Shown: positions 1 through 7,556 of the stretch, in pieces | How the letters are laid out: every line of letters begins with the position of its first letter | Numbering within the stretch: the stretch's first letter is position 1 | Assembly (NCBI RefSeq): GCF_003345355.1 | Contig: NZ_QQNB01000005.1 | Coordinates: 80,331-144,330 of the forward strand | Origin: Sphingomonas aracearum | GTDB taxonomy: Bacteria; Pseudomonadota; Alphaproteobacteria; Sphingomonadales; Sphingomonadaceae | Length of the DNA: 64,000 nt | Direction: 5' to 3' | Notes under the pieces: generated by a model | What the model was told of the DNA's origin: nothing | The model's input: only the letters and a program-made list of their open reading frames with translations | The model's database searches: none | Position numbers and translations under genes: made by a program

Positions 1-1
1 T

Positions 2-418
2 TTGGTCATCACCGCCGAGGCGCTGCGTGAGCGCGGTATTGGGTTGAAGGTGCTGACCGGCGCCGGCGCGCAGATTGACACCACCACCGCCAACGGCCGC
101 CTGGCCTTTGGCATCTTCGCCGCTTTTGCAGAGTTCGAGCGCGAGTTGATCGCCGAGCGCACACAGGCCGGCCTTGCCGCGGCACGCGCGCGGGGGCGCA
201 TGGGAGGGCGACCCCGCAAGATGGACAAGGCAACGCTGGCGATGGCGATGGCCGCCATGTCCGATCGCAACGCGATCGCAGCCGATGTCGCGCGCCGTCT
301 CGGGATGACGACGACGACACTCTATATGTACGTGAACGGTGACGGCACGCCCAAGGCACCGGGCCAGGCACTGCTCGACGGTGTGCCATACCGCAAAGAA
401 CGGCTGCAAGCCGCGTGA
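2..418 (+). CDS. Serine resolvase/invertase, C-terminal part (cut by window edge)
   Basis: This is the C-terminal portion of a small serine recombinase of the Tn3 resolvase / DNA invertase group. Visible are the end of the catalytic domain with the long E-helix (FAEFERELIAERTQAGL) and a GRMGGRPRK linker. A helix-turn-helix DNA-binding domain follows (DVARRLGMTTTTLYMYV). The N-terminal catalytic serine lies upstream of the window, so the first codon here is not the true start. The reading frame is open to base 1. It sits beside an IS1182-like transposase and a second resolvase, which suggests the edge of a transposon or a plasmid multimer-resolution region. Confidence 0.85.
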   Translation: MVITAEALRERGIGLKVLTGAGAQIDTTTANGRLAFGIFAAFAEFERELIAERTQAGLAAARARGRMGGRPRKMDKATLAMAMAAMSDRNAIAADVARRLGMTTTTLYMYVNGDGTPKAPGQALLDGVPYRKERLQAA

Positions 419-441
419 TAGATCACGCCGCGCCTCAGCGA

Positions 442-1875
442 TCAGGCATATCGTCGAGCAGGCGAGGCGATCACGTCGTGTTCAATCGACCGGGCCGAGA
501 TTTCAGCCGGAGTCAGGGCCGCGGGGACGCACACCCCCCGACGCGGCTTGCCGTTCAGTCGGTTCGATCGCGCAAGGATCATCAGGTTCATCACCGCCGC
601 GCCGATCAGGAACTCCTCTTCCGCTCCGCGGATACCGCGCAGGTGAAGCCGCCTCATGCCATGCTTACCCTTGGCGTCAGCGAAGAACCGTTCAACCCCG
701 CGCCGCAACCGCATAGACCGCTTGTAGAGCCCGGTTTCCACTTCGGCTCTGGCAAGATCGCGGACGTCCTCATCGTCCAGCCGAACCAGGGTACGACGCC
801 GCGCCGTCGTGCATTTCTTCCGAAGCACGCACGCCTCGCAGTCACGCGCATCGGCTGCATAACGGTGTACGCCGGTGGGCAGATGGAAGGCATGATGTCG
901 GAGCGGCTTTCCGGTCGGACAGGTAAAGCTGTCAATGTCACGATCATAGCTGAAGGCCGTTCGCGGCAGCTTGCCCTTGGTCTGTTGCGTACGGTCGATT
1001 ACCGGAATGTGCGGGATTGCGCCGTGATCCCTTACGAAGCCGAGGAAGTTGGCGCTGCCATAGGCTTTGTCGGCCGCAACCCGCTTGGGACGATAATCAA
1101 AGCGATCGGCCGATCGCTCGAGCATGACGCGCCCCGCATCAACTTCCTCCGCGAACCGAGCCGGTGTCGCCTTCACATCGAGAGCGACGCCACTCGGGGT
1201 GTCGACCAGCGCATTCAGGGCGTAGCCGAACCGGCCACGCACCGTTCGCGCCGACCAAGCCGCGGCAGGATCCGTTCGAGAGACGCCTTGGCAGCTTTTC
1301 GAGCGCGCCATTTCAAAGACGGCATCTCTTGTGTCGTGCACCCACTCCCTAACCGCGCGCGACGCGTTGGCGACATACGGCAGGTAGCCAGGAACGGTCT
1401 TGCGCTGCCAGCTCGCATCAGCCGCTATGAACGATGCATCGATCGCGGCGTCTTTTCCGCCAATCAGTCCTTCACTGATGCAGCGTCGGACCGTGCTTTC
1501 GAACAGGATCCGGAACACGTCGGCATCGCGGAAACGACCGTGCCGGTTCTTGCTGAACGTCGAGTGGTGCGGAACCTTGTCTCCCGGCGCGAGACGGCAG
1601 AACCAGCGATAGGCCAGATTGTAGCGCAGCTCCTCACACAGGCGCCGTTCGGACGTGATCGCGTAAATGCGGCCGACCAAGGCCATGCGGATGAGGAGTT
1701 CGGGATCGATCGATGGCCGTCCCCTTGCGCTGTAGTGACCGGCCAGTGCCTGTCTCAACTCGCCGATGTCGAGACATCGATCGACGCGACGCAGCAGGTG
1801 GTCTGTGGGCAACATGGCTTCTATGGTGCGGCGGGACGCCCCGTCCCGCTTACCGCGACAGGCTGGTCCCATCAT
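442..1875 (-). CDS. IS1182-like DDE transposase
   Basis: A transposase of about 477 aa resembling the IS1182 family. The N-terminal domain reads DHLLRRVDRCLD and RGRPSIDPELLIRMALVG, followed by SERRLCEELRYNLAYRWFC. The catalytic core has DAAIDASFI as the first Asp region, KRVAADKAYGS as the second Asp region and FFADAKGKHGMRR near the C-terminal Glu. A CEACVLRKKC zinc-knuckle-like stretch lies before it. The frame is open further upstream to 2010, but I place the start at 1875 because AAGGAG lies 7 bases before that ATG. A long antisense frame across the gene is a shadow. No frameshift is visible, so the element may be active. Terminal inverted repeats could not be matched by eye. Confidence 0.85.
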   Translation of the reverse strand: MMGPACRGKRDGASRRTIEAMLPTDHLLRRVDRCLDIGELRQALAGHYSARGRPSIDPELLIRMALVGRIYAITSERRLCEELRYNLAYRWFCRLAPGDKVPHHSTFSKNRHGRFRDADVFRILFESTVRRCISEGLIGGKDAAIDASFIAADASWQRKTVPGYLPYVANASRAVREWVHDTRDAVFEMARSKSCQGVSRTDPAAAWSARTVRGRFGYALNALVDTPSGVALDVKATPARFAEEVDAGRVMLERSADRFDYRPKRVAADKAYGSANFLGFVRDHGAIPHIPVIDRTQQTKGKLPRTAFSYDRDIDSFTCPTGKPLRHHAFHLPTGVHRYAADARDCEACVLRKKCTTARRRTLVRLDDEDVRDLARAEVETGLYKRSMRLRRGVERFFADAKGKHGMRRLHLRGIRGAEEEFLIGAAVMNLMILARSNRLNGKPRRGVCVPAALTPAEISARSIEHDVIASPARRYA

Positions 1876-2064
1876 AGCGACGCTCCTTTCGGCAGCCATG
1901 AAACGAAGGAGCAACCCAGCATGTCCGGCATTTTTCAACAGGCCCGATCGATTTTGACGCGCCACCATGTGAGAACGTCTAGCAGGGGATGCGGGCGTAT
2001 CAAAACACATTCTCGATTGCTGGAGCCCATGCTAGGCACGCGAGATGAGTTTTGAGAACCTTCC

Positions 2065-2640
2065 ATGCTGATCGGCTACGCACGGGTCTCGACCCCCGAA
2101 CAGGATTTGACGCCTCAGCTCGATGCGCTGCGCGAGGCGGGCTGCGAGCGGACCTTCAGCGACAAGGCCAGTGGCGCCAAGGCGAACCGCGTCGGCTTGG
2201 CCGATGCGCTGTCGCACGCGCGCGCTGGTGATGTCCTGGTAGTTTGGAAGCTCGATCGTCTCGGCCGCACGATGAAAGGGCTGGTCGACCTGGCCGCTGA
2301 TTTGGCCGAGCGAGGCATTGGGTTCCGGTCCCTGACCGACGGGATCGACACGGCAGGCACTGCCGGCAAGCTCGTCTTCCACATCATGGCCGCGATGGCG
2401 GAGATGGAGCGCGACCTTAATCGCGAACGCACGACGGCCGCCTTGGCCGTGGCGCGGCGTGAGGGGAGGGTAGGCGGCCGAAAAACGGTGATGACGCCCA
2501 AGCGGCTGGAGGCGGCTCGCAAACTCTTGGCGTCTGGTATGCCGATGCGTGAGATCGCGCCGGCGATCGGCGTCTCGGTGCCGACCTTGTACCGCCACCT
2601 TCCCGCACCGGAACAGGAAGCGATCGTCGCGGAAGGGTAA
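2065..2640 (+). CDS. Serine resolvase/invertase (Tn3 TnpR / Pin type)
   Basis: A complete 191-aa small serine recombinase. The N-terminal catalytic motif is IGYARVSTPEQD, with the nucleophilic Ser at residue 9. VVWKLDRLGRT supplies the conserved active-site arginine region. The helix AEMERDLNRERT leads into a GRVGGRK linker and a C-terminal helix-turn-helix (REIAPAIGVSVPTLYRHL). The family resolves cointegrates or inverts DNA at res-type sites. It lies 60 bp before the first ars operon promoter and is co-directional with it. No tnpA of Tn3 type is in the window, so it may be a transposon remnant or a plasmid dimer resolvase. Confidence 0.93.
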   Translation: MLIGYARVSTPEQDLTPQLDALREAGCERTFSDKASGAKANRVGLADALSHARAGDVLVVWKLDRLGRTMKGLVDLAADLAERGIGFRSLTDGIDTAGTAGKLVFHIMAAMAEMERDLNRERTTAALAVARREGRVGGRKTVMTPKRLEAARKLLASGMPMREIAPAIGVSVPTLYRHLPAPEQEAIVAEG

Positions 2641-2665
2641 GGTACGAAATGACGGGCCAATGCGA

Positions 2666-2702
2666 CTAGCCTGTCGCGATATATCCGCTATGCTGGATAT
2701 AT
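2666..2702 (+). promoter_or_regulatory. ars operon 1 promoter and ArsR operator
   Basis: An inverted repeat ATATATCC / GGATATAT (2679-2686 and 2695-2702, 8-base spacer) runs into the arsR start codon. A -10-like TATGCT (2689-2694) lies in the spacer, with CTAGCC (2666-2671) 17 bases upstream. The same arrangement recurs before the second arsR at 58353-58389. If this -10 is right, transcription would begin at about 2701, the A of the ATG, giving a leaderless message. Confidence 0.65.
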
Positions 2703-3033
2703 GGAAAGCGAGTCGGCTATCTCCGCTTTGAGCGCGCTCGCGCAAGCGACACGACTCGATGTCTTCCGCCTGTTGGTGCGGCATGAGCCAAGCGGCATGG
2801 CAGCCGGCGACATCGCTCGTCAGCTCGACGTGCCGCAGAACACCATGTCGGCGCATCTCGGTATCCTCGCCCGCGCCGGTCTCGTCCAATCCGAACGGCA
2901 TAGCCGCTCGATCATCTATCGCGCTGACCTGGACGGTCTGCGCGGGCTGATGCTGTTCCTCCTCAAGGATTGCTGCGGCGGCAACGCGGAACTGTGCGCG
3001 CCGCTTGTCGCCGAACTCGCCCCCTGCTGCTGA
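2701..3033 (+). CDS. arsR: ArsR-family As(III)-responsive repressor
   Basis: A 110-aa winged-helix repressor. The helix-turn-helix is at about residues 35-65 (DIARQLDVPQNTMSAHLGIL), followed by the wing (SERHSRSIIYRA). Metal-binding cysteines are C-terminal (LKDCCGGNAELC and a final CC) rather than the CVC in the DNA-binding helix of the plasmid R773 protein, as in other alphaproteobacterial ArsR proteins. It would release the operator on binding arsenite and de-repress arsC-arsB-arsN2-arsH. The ATG overlaps the operator and no Shine-Dalgarno sequence precedes it. The protein is a close paralogue of the one at 58388. Confidence 0.95.
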   Translation: MESESAISALSALAQATRLDVFRLLVRHEPSGMAAGDIARQLDVPQNTMSAHLGILARAGLVQSERHSRSIIYRADLDGLRGLMLFLLKDCCGGNAELCAPLVAELAPCC

Positions 3034-3044
3034 AAGGACGCCCC

Positions 3045-3473
3045 GTGGCCGTCGATATCGTTATCTATCACAACCCCGAGTGCGGCACGTCCCGCAACGC
3101 CCTCGCCATGATCCGCAATGCCGGCATCGAGCCGCATGTTATTGAGTATCTGAAAACGCCTCCCTCGCGCGCGTTGCTGGTCGAGCTGATCGACCGCGCC
3201 GGCATTACGCCCCGCGATCTGCTGCGCGAGAAGGGCACGCCCTATGCAGAGCTGAGCCTGAGCGACACGTCGTTGTCCGACGAAGCGTTGGTGGACGCGA
3301 TGATGGCGCATCCGATCCTCATCAACCGGCCCCTGGTCGTCTCGCCGCTCGGCGTGAAGCTGTGCCGCCCTTCCGAAGCCGTCCTCGATCTGCTGCCGAG
3401 CGGCCAGCTTGCCGCGTTCGCCAAGGAAGACGGTGAGCAAGTAGTGGACGCTTCGGGCCAGCGCGTCGCCTGA
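3045..3473 (+). CDS. arsC: Arsenate reductase, glutaredoxin-dependent
   Basis: A 142-aa ArsC that reduces As(V) to As(III) with glutathione and glutaredoxin. The active-site motif [10 protein letters not shown] near the N-terminus contains the nucleophilic cysteine (residue 13). The downstream GVKLCRPSE segment carries conserved family residues. The start is GTG at 3045, with GAAAGGA six bases upstream; the frame is open further upstream but overlaps arsR. It lies 11 bp after arsR, and its stop overlaps the arsB ATG (TGATG). Confidence 0.95.
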   Translation: MAVDIVIYHNPECGTSRNALAMIRNAGIEPHVIEYLKTPPSRALLVELIDRAGITPRDLLREKGTPYAELSLSDTSLSDEALVDAMMAHPILINRPLVVSPLGVKLCRPSEAVLDLLPSGQLAAFAKEDGEQVVDASGQRVA

Positions 3474-4759
3474 TGCTCCTGGCCGTCCTGATCTTCGTCG
3501 CCACGATCGCGCTCGTCATTTGGCAACCCAAGGGCCTCGGCATCGGGTGGAGCGCGATGGGTGGGGCCGTCGTGGCGCTGCTCGCGGGCGTTGTCACCCT
3601 GTCCGACGTGCCGGTGGTATGGGGCATCGTCTGGAACGCGACGGCCGCGTTTGTCGCCATCATCGTCATCAGCCTGTTGCTGGATGAAGCCGGGTTCTTC
3701 GAATGGGCGGCACTGCATGTCGCGCGCTGGGGCAGGGGGCGTGGTCGCCGACTGTTCGTTATGATCGTCCTGCTGGGCGCGGCGGTGTCCGCACTGTTTG
3801 CCAATGACGGCGCGGCGCTGATCCTGACCCCGATCGTCATTGCCATGCTGCGGGCGCTCGGCTTCAAGGACAAGGCGACGCTAGCGTTCGTCATGGCGGC
3901 GGGGTTCATCGCCGACACGGCCAGCCTGCCGCTGGTCGTGTCGAACCTCGTCAACATCGTATCGGCCGACTTCTTCGGCATCGGCTTTGGCGACTATGCG
4001 TCCGTGATGGTGCCGGTCGATCTGGTGTCGATCGCCGCCACGCTGGGCGCGCTGCTGCTGTTCTTTCGGCGTGATATACCGGGAGCTTACGATGTGGGGG
4101 CGCTACGCACGCCCCGCGAAGCGGTCCGTGACGCCGCGACCTTCCGCGCCGGATGGATTGTTCTCGCTCTGCTGCTCGCCGGCTTCTTCCTGCTCGAACC
4201 GCTCGGTGTGCCGGTCAGCGCCGTTGCCTCTGCCGGCGCGGTTCTGTTGCTGGTGATCGCCGGACGCGGGCACGTGATCGAGACGCGGAAGGTGCTCCGC
4301 GGTGCACCGTGGCAAGTCGTGATCTTCTCGCTCGGCATGTACCTGGTGGTCTATGGCCTGCGGAACGCCGGTCTGACCGATCATCTAGCCGCGCTGCTCG
4401 ATCGCACGGCGCAAGGCGGTGTTTTGGGTGCGGCCTTGGGAACGGGCGTGATCGCGGCCGTCCTCTCCTCAGTGATGAACAATATGCCGACCGTGCTGGT
4501 TGGCGCGCTGTCGATCGATGCGGCCCATGCCACGGGCGCGATCAAGGAGGCGATGATCTACGCCAACGTGATCGGCTGCGACCTCGGTCCCAAGCTCACG
4601 CCCATTGGATCGCTCGCGACGCTTCTGTGGCTTCACGTTCTCGGCCAGAAAGGCGTGCGGATCGGATGGGGCTATTACTTCCGGGTCGGTGTCACCCTGA
4701 CGGTGCCGGTGTTGCTCATCACGCTCGCAGCGCTCGCGATCAGGATCAACATCGCGTGA
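3473..4759 (+). CDS. arsB: Arsenite efflux permease ArsB
   Basis: A 428-aa inner-membrane arsenite/H+ antiporter of the ArsB group (ion transporter superfamily). It has about 12 hydrophobic segments. Family-typical stretches are [31 protein letters not shown] and [17 protein letters not shown]. ArsB pumps As(III) and Sb(III) alone or with ArsA; no arsA is present here. It overlaps arsC by one base and arsN2 by four. The parallel operon at 58388 has an unrelated Acr3 pump at this position. Confidence 0.95.
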   Translation: MLLAVLIFVATIALVIWQPKGLGIGWSAMGGAVVALLAGVVTLSDVPVVWGIVWNATAAFVAIIVISLLLDEAGFFEWAALHVARWGRGRGRRLFVMIVLLGAAVSALFANDGAALILTPIVIAMLRALGFKDKATLAFVMAAGFIADTASLPLVVSNLVNIVSADFFGIGFGDYASVMVPVDLVSIAATLGALLLFFRRDIPGAYDVGALRTPREAVRDAATFRAGWIVLALLLAGFFLLEPLGVPVSAVASAGAVLLLVIAGRGHVIETRKVLRGAPWQVVIFSLGMYLVVYGLRNAGLTDHLAALLDRTAQGGVLGAALGTGVIAAVLSSVMNNMPTVLVGALSIDAAHATGAIKEAMIYANVIGCDLGPKLTPIGSLATLLWLHVLGQKGVRIGWGYYFRVGVTLTVPVLLITLAALAIRINIA

Positions 4760-5190
4760 CGGCGCTGACGGTCACACGTCTCGAAGCGAGCGAGCTGGCA
4801 GGACTGGCGTCGTTCCTTGAGGATGCAAACCTGCCGAGCGCCGATCTCACGGAGCCTGCTCGTGTCTTCTTCCGGTTCGATGCGGATACCCTGGTCGGCT
4901 ATGGGGGTTTGGAAGGTGAGGGCGCCGATCGTCTACTTCGCTCCATCGTAGTCCTGGCGGATCGCCGGGGCGCCGGCATCGGCCGCGCACTGATCGCGGC
5001 TCTTGAACAGGAAGCGCGTGAGTTGGGCGTACAGCGGCTCCACCTGCTGACAACGACCGCGGCCCCGTTCTTTAGCACGATGGGTTATGCGCCTTCCGAT
5101 AGGCACGCGGCGCCCCCGGCGATCGCCGCCTCGCGCGAGTTCACCTCGCTCTGCCCCGCTTCGGCGGCCTATCTCGTGAAAGCCCTTTAA
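4756..5190 (+). CDS. arsN2: GNAT acetyltransferase, ArsN2-like
   Basis: A 144-aa GNAT-fold protein. The acetyl-CoA loop is visible as [16 protein letters not shown] (Q/RxxGxG/A type), and the C-terminal half has [14 protein letters not shown]. Members in ars operons, often called ArsN2, are thought to acetylate an arsenical or an inhibitor; the substrate here is not evident. The start is GTG at 4756, overlapping the arsB stop (GTGA). The stop overlaps the arsH start (TAATG), so translation is probably coupled. The frame is open far upstream inside arsB, but that extension is a shadow. Confidence 0.85.
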   Translation: MTALTVTRLEASELAGLASFLEDANLPSADLTEPARVFFRFDADTLVGYGGLEGEGADRLLRSIVVLADRRGAGIGRALIAALEQEARELGVQRLHLLTTTAAPFFSTMGYAPSDRHAAPPAIAASREFTSLCPASAAYLVKAL

Positions 5191-5930
5191 TGCCGCTTCG
5201 CACACTCGCCGATCCCGACATCCTGCCAGCGCTAGATCCAGCCTATATTCGCTCGCGTCCTGCCGAAGGCCTGGGGCCGACCGAGCCGCCCCCGCGCATT
5301 CTGCTGCTCTATGGCAGCTTGCGCGAGCGCTCGTTCTCACGCCTTGCAACCGAGGAAGCGGCACGCCTGCTGCGCCTATTCGGCGCTGAGACGCGCATCT
5401 TCGACCCTTCTACTCTGCCGCTCCCCGATCAGATCGCGGGGGACGATCATCCGGCCGTCCACGAATTGCGCGAGCTCTCTATGTGGTCGGAGGGCCAGGT
5501 CTGGTGCAGCCCGGAACGACACGGCCAAATCACCGGCATCATGAAGGCGCAGATCGATCATCTTCCGCTCGAGATGAAGGGAATGCGCCCGACGCAGGGG
5601 CGCACGCTAGCGGTGATGCAGGTGTCGGGCGGATCGCAATCGTTCAACGCGGTCAACACGCTCCGCCTGCTCGGCCGCTGGATGCGGATGTTCACCATCC
5701 CCAACCAATCCTCGGTTGCGATGGCCTACAAGGAGTTCGACGAAGCAGGACGCATGAAGCCGTCGAGCTATTACGACCGCATCGTGGACGTGATGGAGGA
5801 GCTGGTGCGTTTCACCGTCCTCTTGCGCCCCCACGCAGCGCAGCTCGTCGACCGCTACTCGGAGCGCAAGCAGGCAGGGATCCCCGTGGATCCGCAGACT
5901 GATCTCTCCAGCATCGCCATCGCGCGCTGA
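5190..5930 (+). CDS. arsH: ArsH, NADPH-dependent organoarsenical oxidase / FMN reductase
   Basis: A 246-aa flavodoxin-like protein. The FMN phosphate loop is [12 protein letters not shown] at about residues 38-49. [22 protein letters not shown] is the family signature, and [18 protein letters not shown] follows. ArsH oxidises trivalent methylarsenicals and can reduce metals and quinones with NADPH. It is the last gene of the operon. It ends 3 bp before the convergent MerR gene, with no obvious terminator hairpin between. Confidence 0.95.
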   Translation: MPLRTLADPDILPALDPAYIRSRPAEGLGPTEPPPRILLLYGSLRERSFSRLATEEAARLLRLFGAETRIFDPSTLPLPDQIAGDDHPAVHELRELSMWSEGQVWCSPERHGQITGIMKAQIDHLPLEMKGMRPTQGRTLAVMQVSGGSQSFNAVNTLRLLGRWMRMFTIPNQSSVAMAYKEFDEAGRMKPSSYYDRIVDVMEELVRFTVLLRPHAAQLVDRYSERKQAGIPVDPQTDLSSIAIAR

Positions 5931-5933
5931 CCC

Positions 5934-6341
5934 TCAAGAACGATCGAACGCCGTAAGGATCGGACACGGCCCGACTGAGCCGCTTCCGCACTCGCGCGCG
6001 AGTTCGCGAAGTGACGCGCGCGCTCGCTCAAGCTCCTCGATCCGGACGTCGAGAGCGGCGATTTGCGCTCGCGCCAGCTCCCGCGCCCGCGCACGATCGT
6101 CAGTGGCGTCGAGGGCCAGCAATTCGCTGATCTGCTCCAGCGTGAACCCGGCTGCCTGCGCCGATCGGATGAACCGTAGGCGGCGCACGTCATCAACCCC
6201 GTAACGCCGGATACCCCCGGCCAAGCCAGAGCCCCCGCGCCGATCCGGCGTGTCGAGCAAGCCTCGGCGCTGGTAGTAGCGCACGGTCTCAACACCGACG
6301 TCCCCCTCACGCGCGAGACCCGCAATTGTCAGCGATGACAT
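5934..6341 (-). CDS. MerR-family metal regulator
   Basis: A 135-aa MerR-type activator. The N-terminal helix-turn-helix reads IAGLAREGDVGVETVRYYQRRGLL, with a second DNA contact in GIRRYGVDDVRRL. A long dimerisation helix leads to a C-terminal C-x7-C loop (ECGSGSVGPCPIL), which suggests thiolate metal binding (Cu/Ag/Au or Hg). The ATG at 6341 is chosen because it begins the conserved fold; an ATG at 6359 is an alternative. It is divergent from the glutaredoxin/MauE fusion and flanks the MerR-type promoter, which it probably controls. Confidence 0.88.
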   Translation of the reverse strand: MSSLTIAGLAREGDVGVETVRYYQRRGLLDTPDRRGGSGLAGGIRRYGVDDVRRLRFIRSAQAAGFTLEQISELLALDATDDRARARELARAQIAALDVRIEELERARASLRELARECGSGSVGPCPILTAFDRS

Positions 6342-6344
6342 GCC

Positions 6345-6376
6345 TTGACTCCGTACCATAGTACGGAACCTATATA
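6345..6376 (+). promoter_or_regulatory. MerR-type promoter for the glutaredoxin/MauE gene
   Basis: A -35 TTGACT (6345-6350) is followed at once by the perfect dyad CCGTAC-CATA-GTACGG (6351-6366) and a -10-like TATATA (6371-6376). The 20-bp spacer is the long type that MerR proteins untwist on activation. Confidence 0.75.
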
Positions 6377-6404
6377 GGCTCCGCGAACAGGACGGAGAAG
6401 TGAG

Positions 6405-7172
6405 ATGGCGACAGCGGCGCCCAAGAAAGCGACGATCTACCGGATGGTGATGCCGGCACACACCTGCCCTTATGGCGTAAAGGCAAAGGACCTGCTGCGC
6501 CGCCAAGGTTACGAGGTCGAGGATCACTGGCTGCGCACTCGCGAGGAAACCGACGCGTTCAAGGCAGAGCACGGCGTGAAGACCACACCGCAGACCTTCA
6601 TCGGGGGCGAGCGGGTAGGGGGCTATGACGATCTGCGTCGCTTCTTCGGCAAGGCGGTGCGAGATCCTAAGGCCGTCACCTATCGACCGGTGATCGCGGT
6701 GTTCGCCATGACGGCGCTGATGGCGCTCGCCGCCAGCTATGCCGTGCTCGGCACGCCGTTCACCGTTCGCACCGGCGAGTGGTTCATTGCCTTCTCGATG
6801 TGCGTACTCGCCATGCTCAAGCTCCAGAATGTGGAGAGCTTCTCGAGCATGTTCCTCAACTACGACCTGCTCGCCAAGCGCTGGGTGCCTTATTCCTATG
6901 TCTACCCCTACGCGGAAGGTGCGGCGGGCGTGCTCATGGCGGCGGGCGTGCTGACCTGGCTCTCGGTCCCGATCGCACTGGTCATCGGAACGATCGGCGC
7001 CGTGTCCGTCATCAAGGCGGTGTATGTCGACAAGCGCGAACTCAAGTGCGCCTGCGTCGGCGGGGACAGCAACGTACCTCTCGGCTTTCTTTCACTGACC
7101 GAGAACGTGATGATGGTCGCGATGGCGCTGTGGATGGTGGCAGCCCCGGCCGTTCTTTCGATGCCGTACTGA
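6405..7172 (+). CDS. Glutaredoxin fused to MauE/DoxX-like membrane domain
   Basis: A 255-aa two-domain protein. Residues 1-90 are a glutaredoxin fold with a monothiol CPYG active site (HTCPYGVKAKDLL) and the GSH-binding segments KTTPQTFIGG and GGYDDL. Residues 95-255 carry about four membrane helices of the MauE/DoxX redox-associated type, with CACVGGDSNVPLGFLSLTEN near the end. A role in thiol reduction or metal-thiol handling at the membrane is inference. It is divergent from the MerR regulator and followed by a strong hairpin. Confidence 0.85.
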   Translation: MATAAPKKATIYRMVMPAHTCPYGVKAKDLLRRQGYEVEDHWLRTREETDAFKAEHGVKTTPQTFIGGERVGGYDDLRRFFGKAVRDPKAVTYRPVIAVFAMTALMALAASYAVLGTPFTVRTGEWFIAFSMCVLAMLKLQNVESFSSMFLNYDLLAKRWVPYSYVYPYAEGAAGVLMAAGVLTWLSVPIALVIGTIGAVSVIKAVYVDKRELKCACVGGDSNVPLGFLSLTENVMMVAMALWMVAAPAVLSMPY

Positions 7173-7174
7173 GC

Positions 7175-7210
7175 TTCCCGACGGCTGCCGCTCAAGGCAG
7201 CCGTCGGGAA
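7175..7210. terminator. Perfect 15-bp hairpin
   Basis: The inverted repeat TTCCCGACGGCTGCC / GGCAGCCGTCGGGAA is separated by GCTCAA. It lies just after the stop of the glutaredoxin/MauE gene and before the convergent end of the cus operon, so it probably terminates in both directions. There is no long T-tract. Confidence 0.75.
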
Positions 7211-7229
7211 ACCTGCAATCCATCCCGCA

Positions 7230-7556
7230 TCACTGCGGCGTGATCGCTATCACCTCAGCGTTCATGCCCTGTGCCTTTGCTGTGAAGCCGACCCGCTGCC
7301 CTGCCCGCAGGTTCTTGAGCAGCGCAGGCGGCGAGGCACGAAAGGTCATCGTCATTGCGGGCCAACCGATTGCGCCGATCGGGCCGTGCTTGATGGTCAC
7401 GGTGCCACCGCGAGGGTCGAGAGCCGTGATCGTACCGACGCCTTTGCCGACCTTCGCGGCCGAAGCCGGGGGCGATGCTGGAGCGGCCATAGCGTTCGCA
7501 GTGAGGGGGGTGAGGAGCAGGACGAGACCGGCCCGAAGCGTAGACGGCATTTTCAT
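7230..7556 (-). CDS. cusF: CusF-like periplasmic Cu(I)/Ag(I) chaperone
   Basis: A 108-aa protein with a signal peptide of about 25 residues ([22 protein letters not shown]). A small OB-fold copper-binding domain follows, bearing the CusF signature [16 protein letters not shown] (His, Trp and two Met ligands). It hands Cu(I)/Ag(I) to the CusB-CusA pump. Its ATG overlaps the cusA stop by four bases, so it is the last gene of the cusCBAF operon. CusB carries a second copy of the same domain. Confidence 0.93.
   Translation of the reverse strand: MKMPSTLRAGLVLLLTPLTANAMAAPASPPASAAKVGKGVGTITALDPRGGTVTIKHGPIGAIGWPAMTMTFRASPPALLKNLRAGQRVGFTAKAQGMNAEVIAITPQ

Noticed and set aside
1931..1944. TTTTTCAACAGGCC as terminal inverted repeat of the IS
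   Set aside because: No matching inverted copy was found near 420-560 by eye, so element ends are left undefined.
415..2055. 546-aa open frame on the plus strand
   Set aside because: It is antisense to the transposase, has no family signature, and arises from high-GC codon bias.
4153..5190. 345-aa frame joining arsB region to the GNAT gene
   Set aside because: Only the part from GTG 4756 matches a GNAT protein; the upstream part is an arsB shadow.
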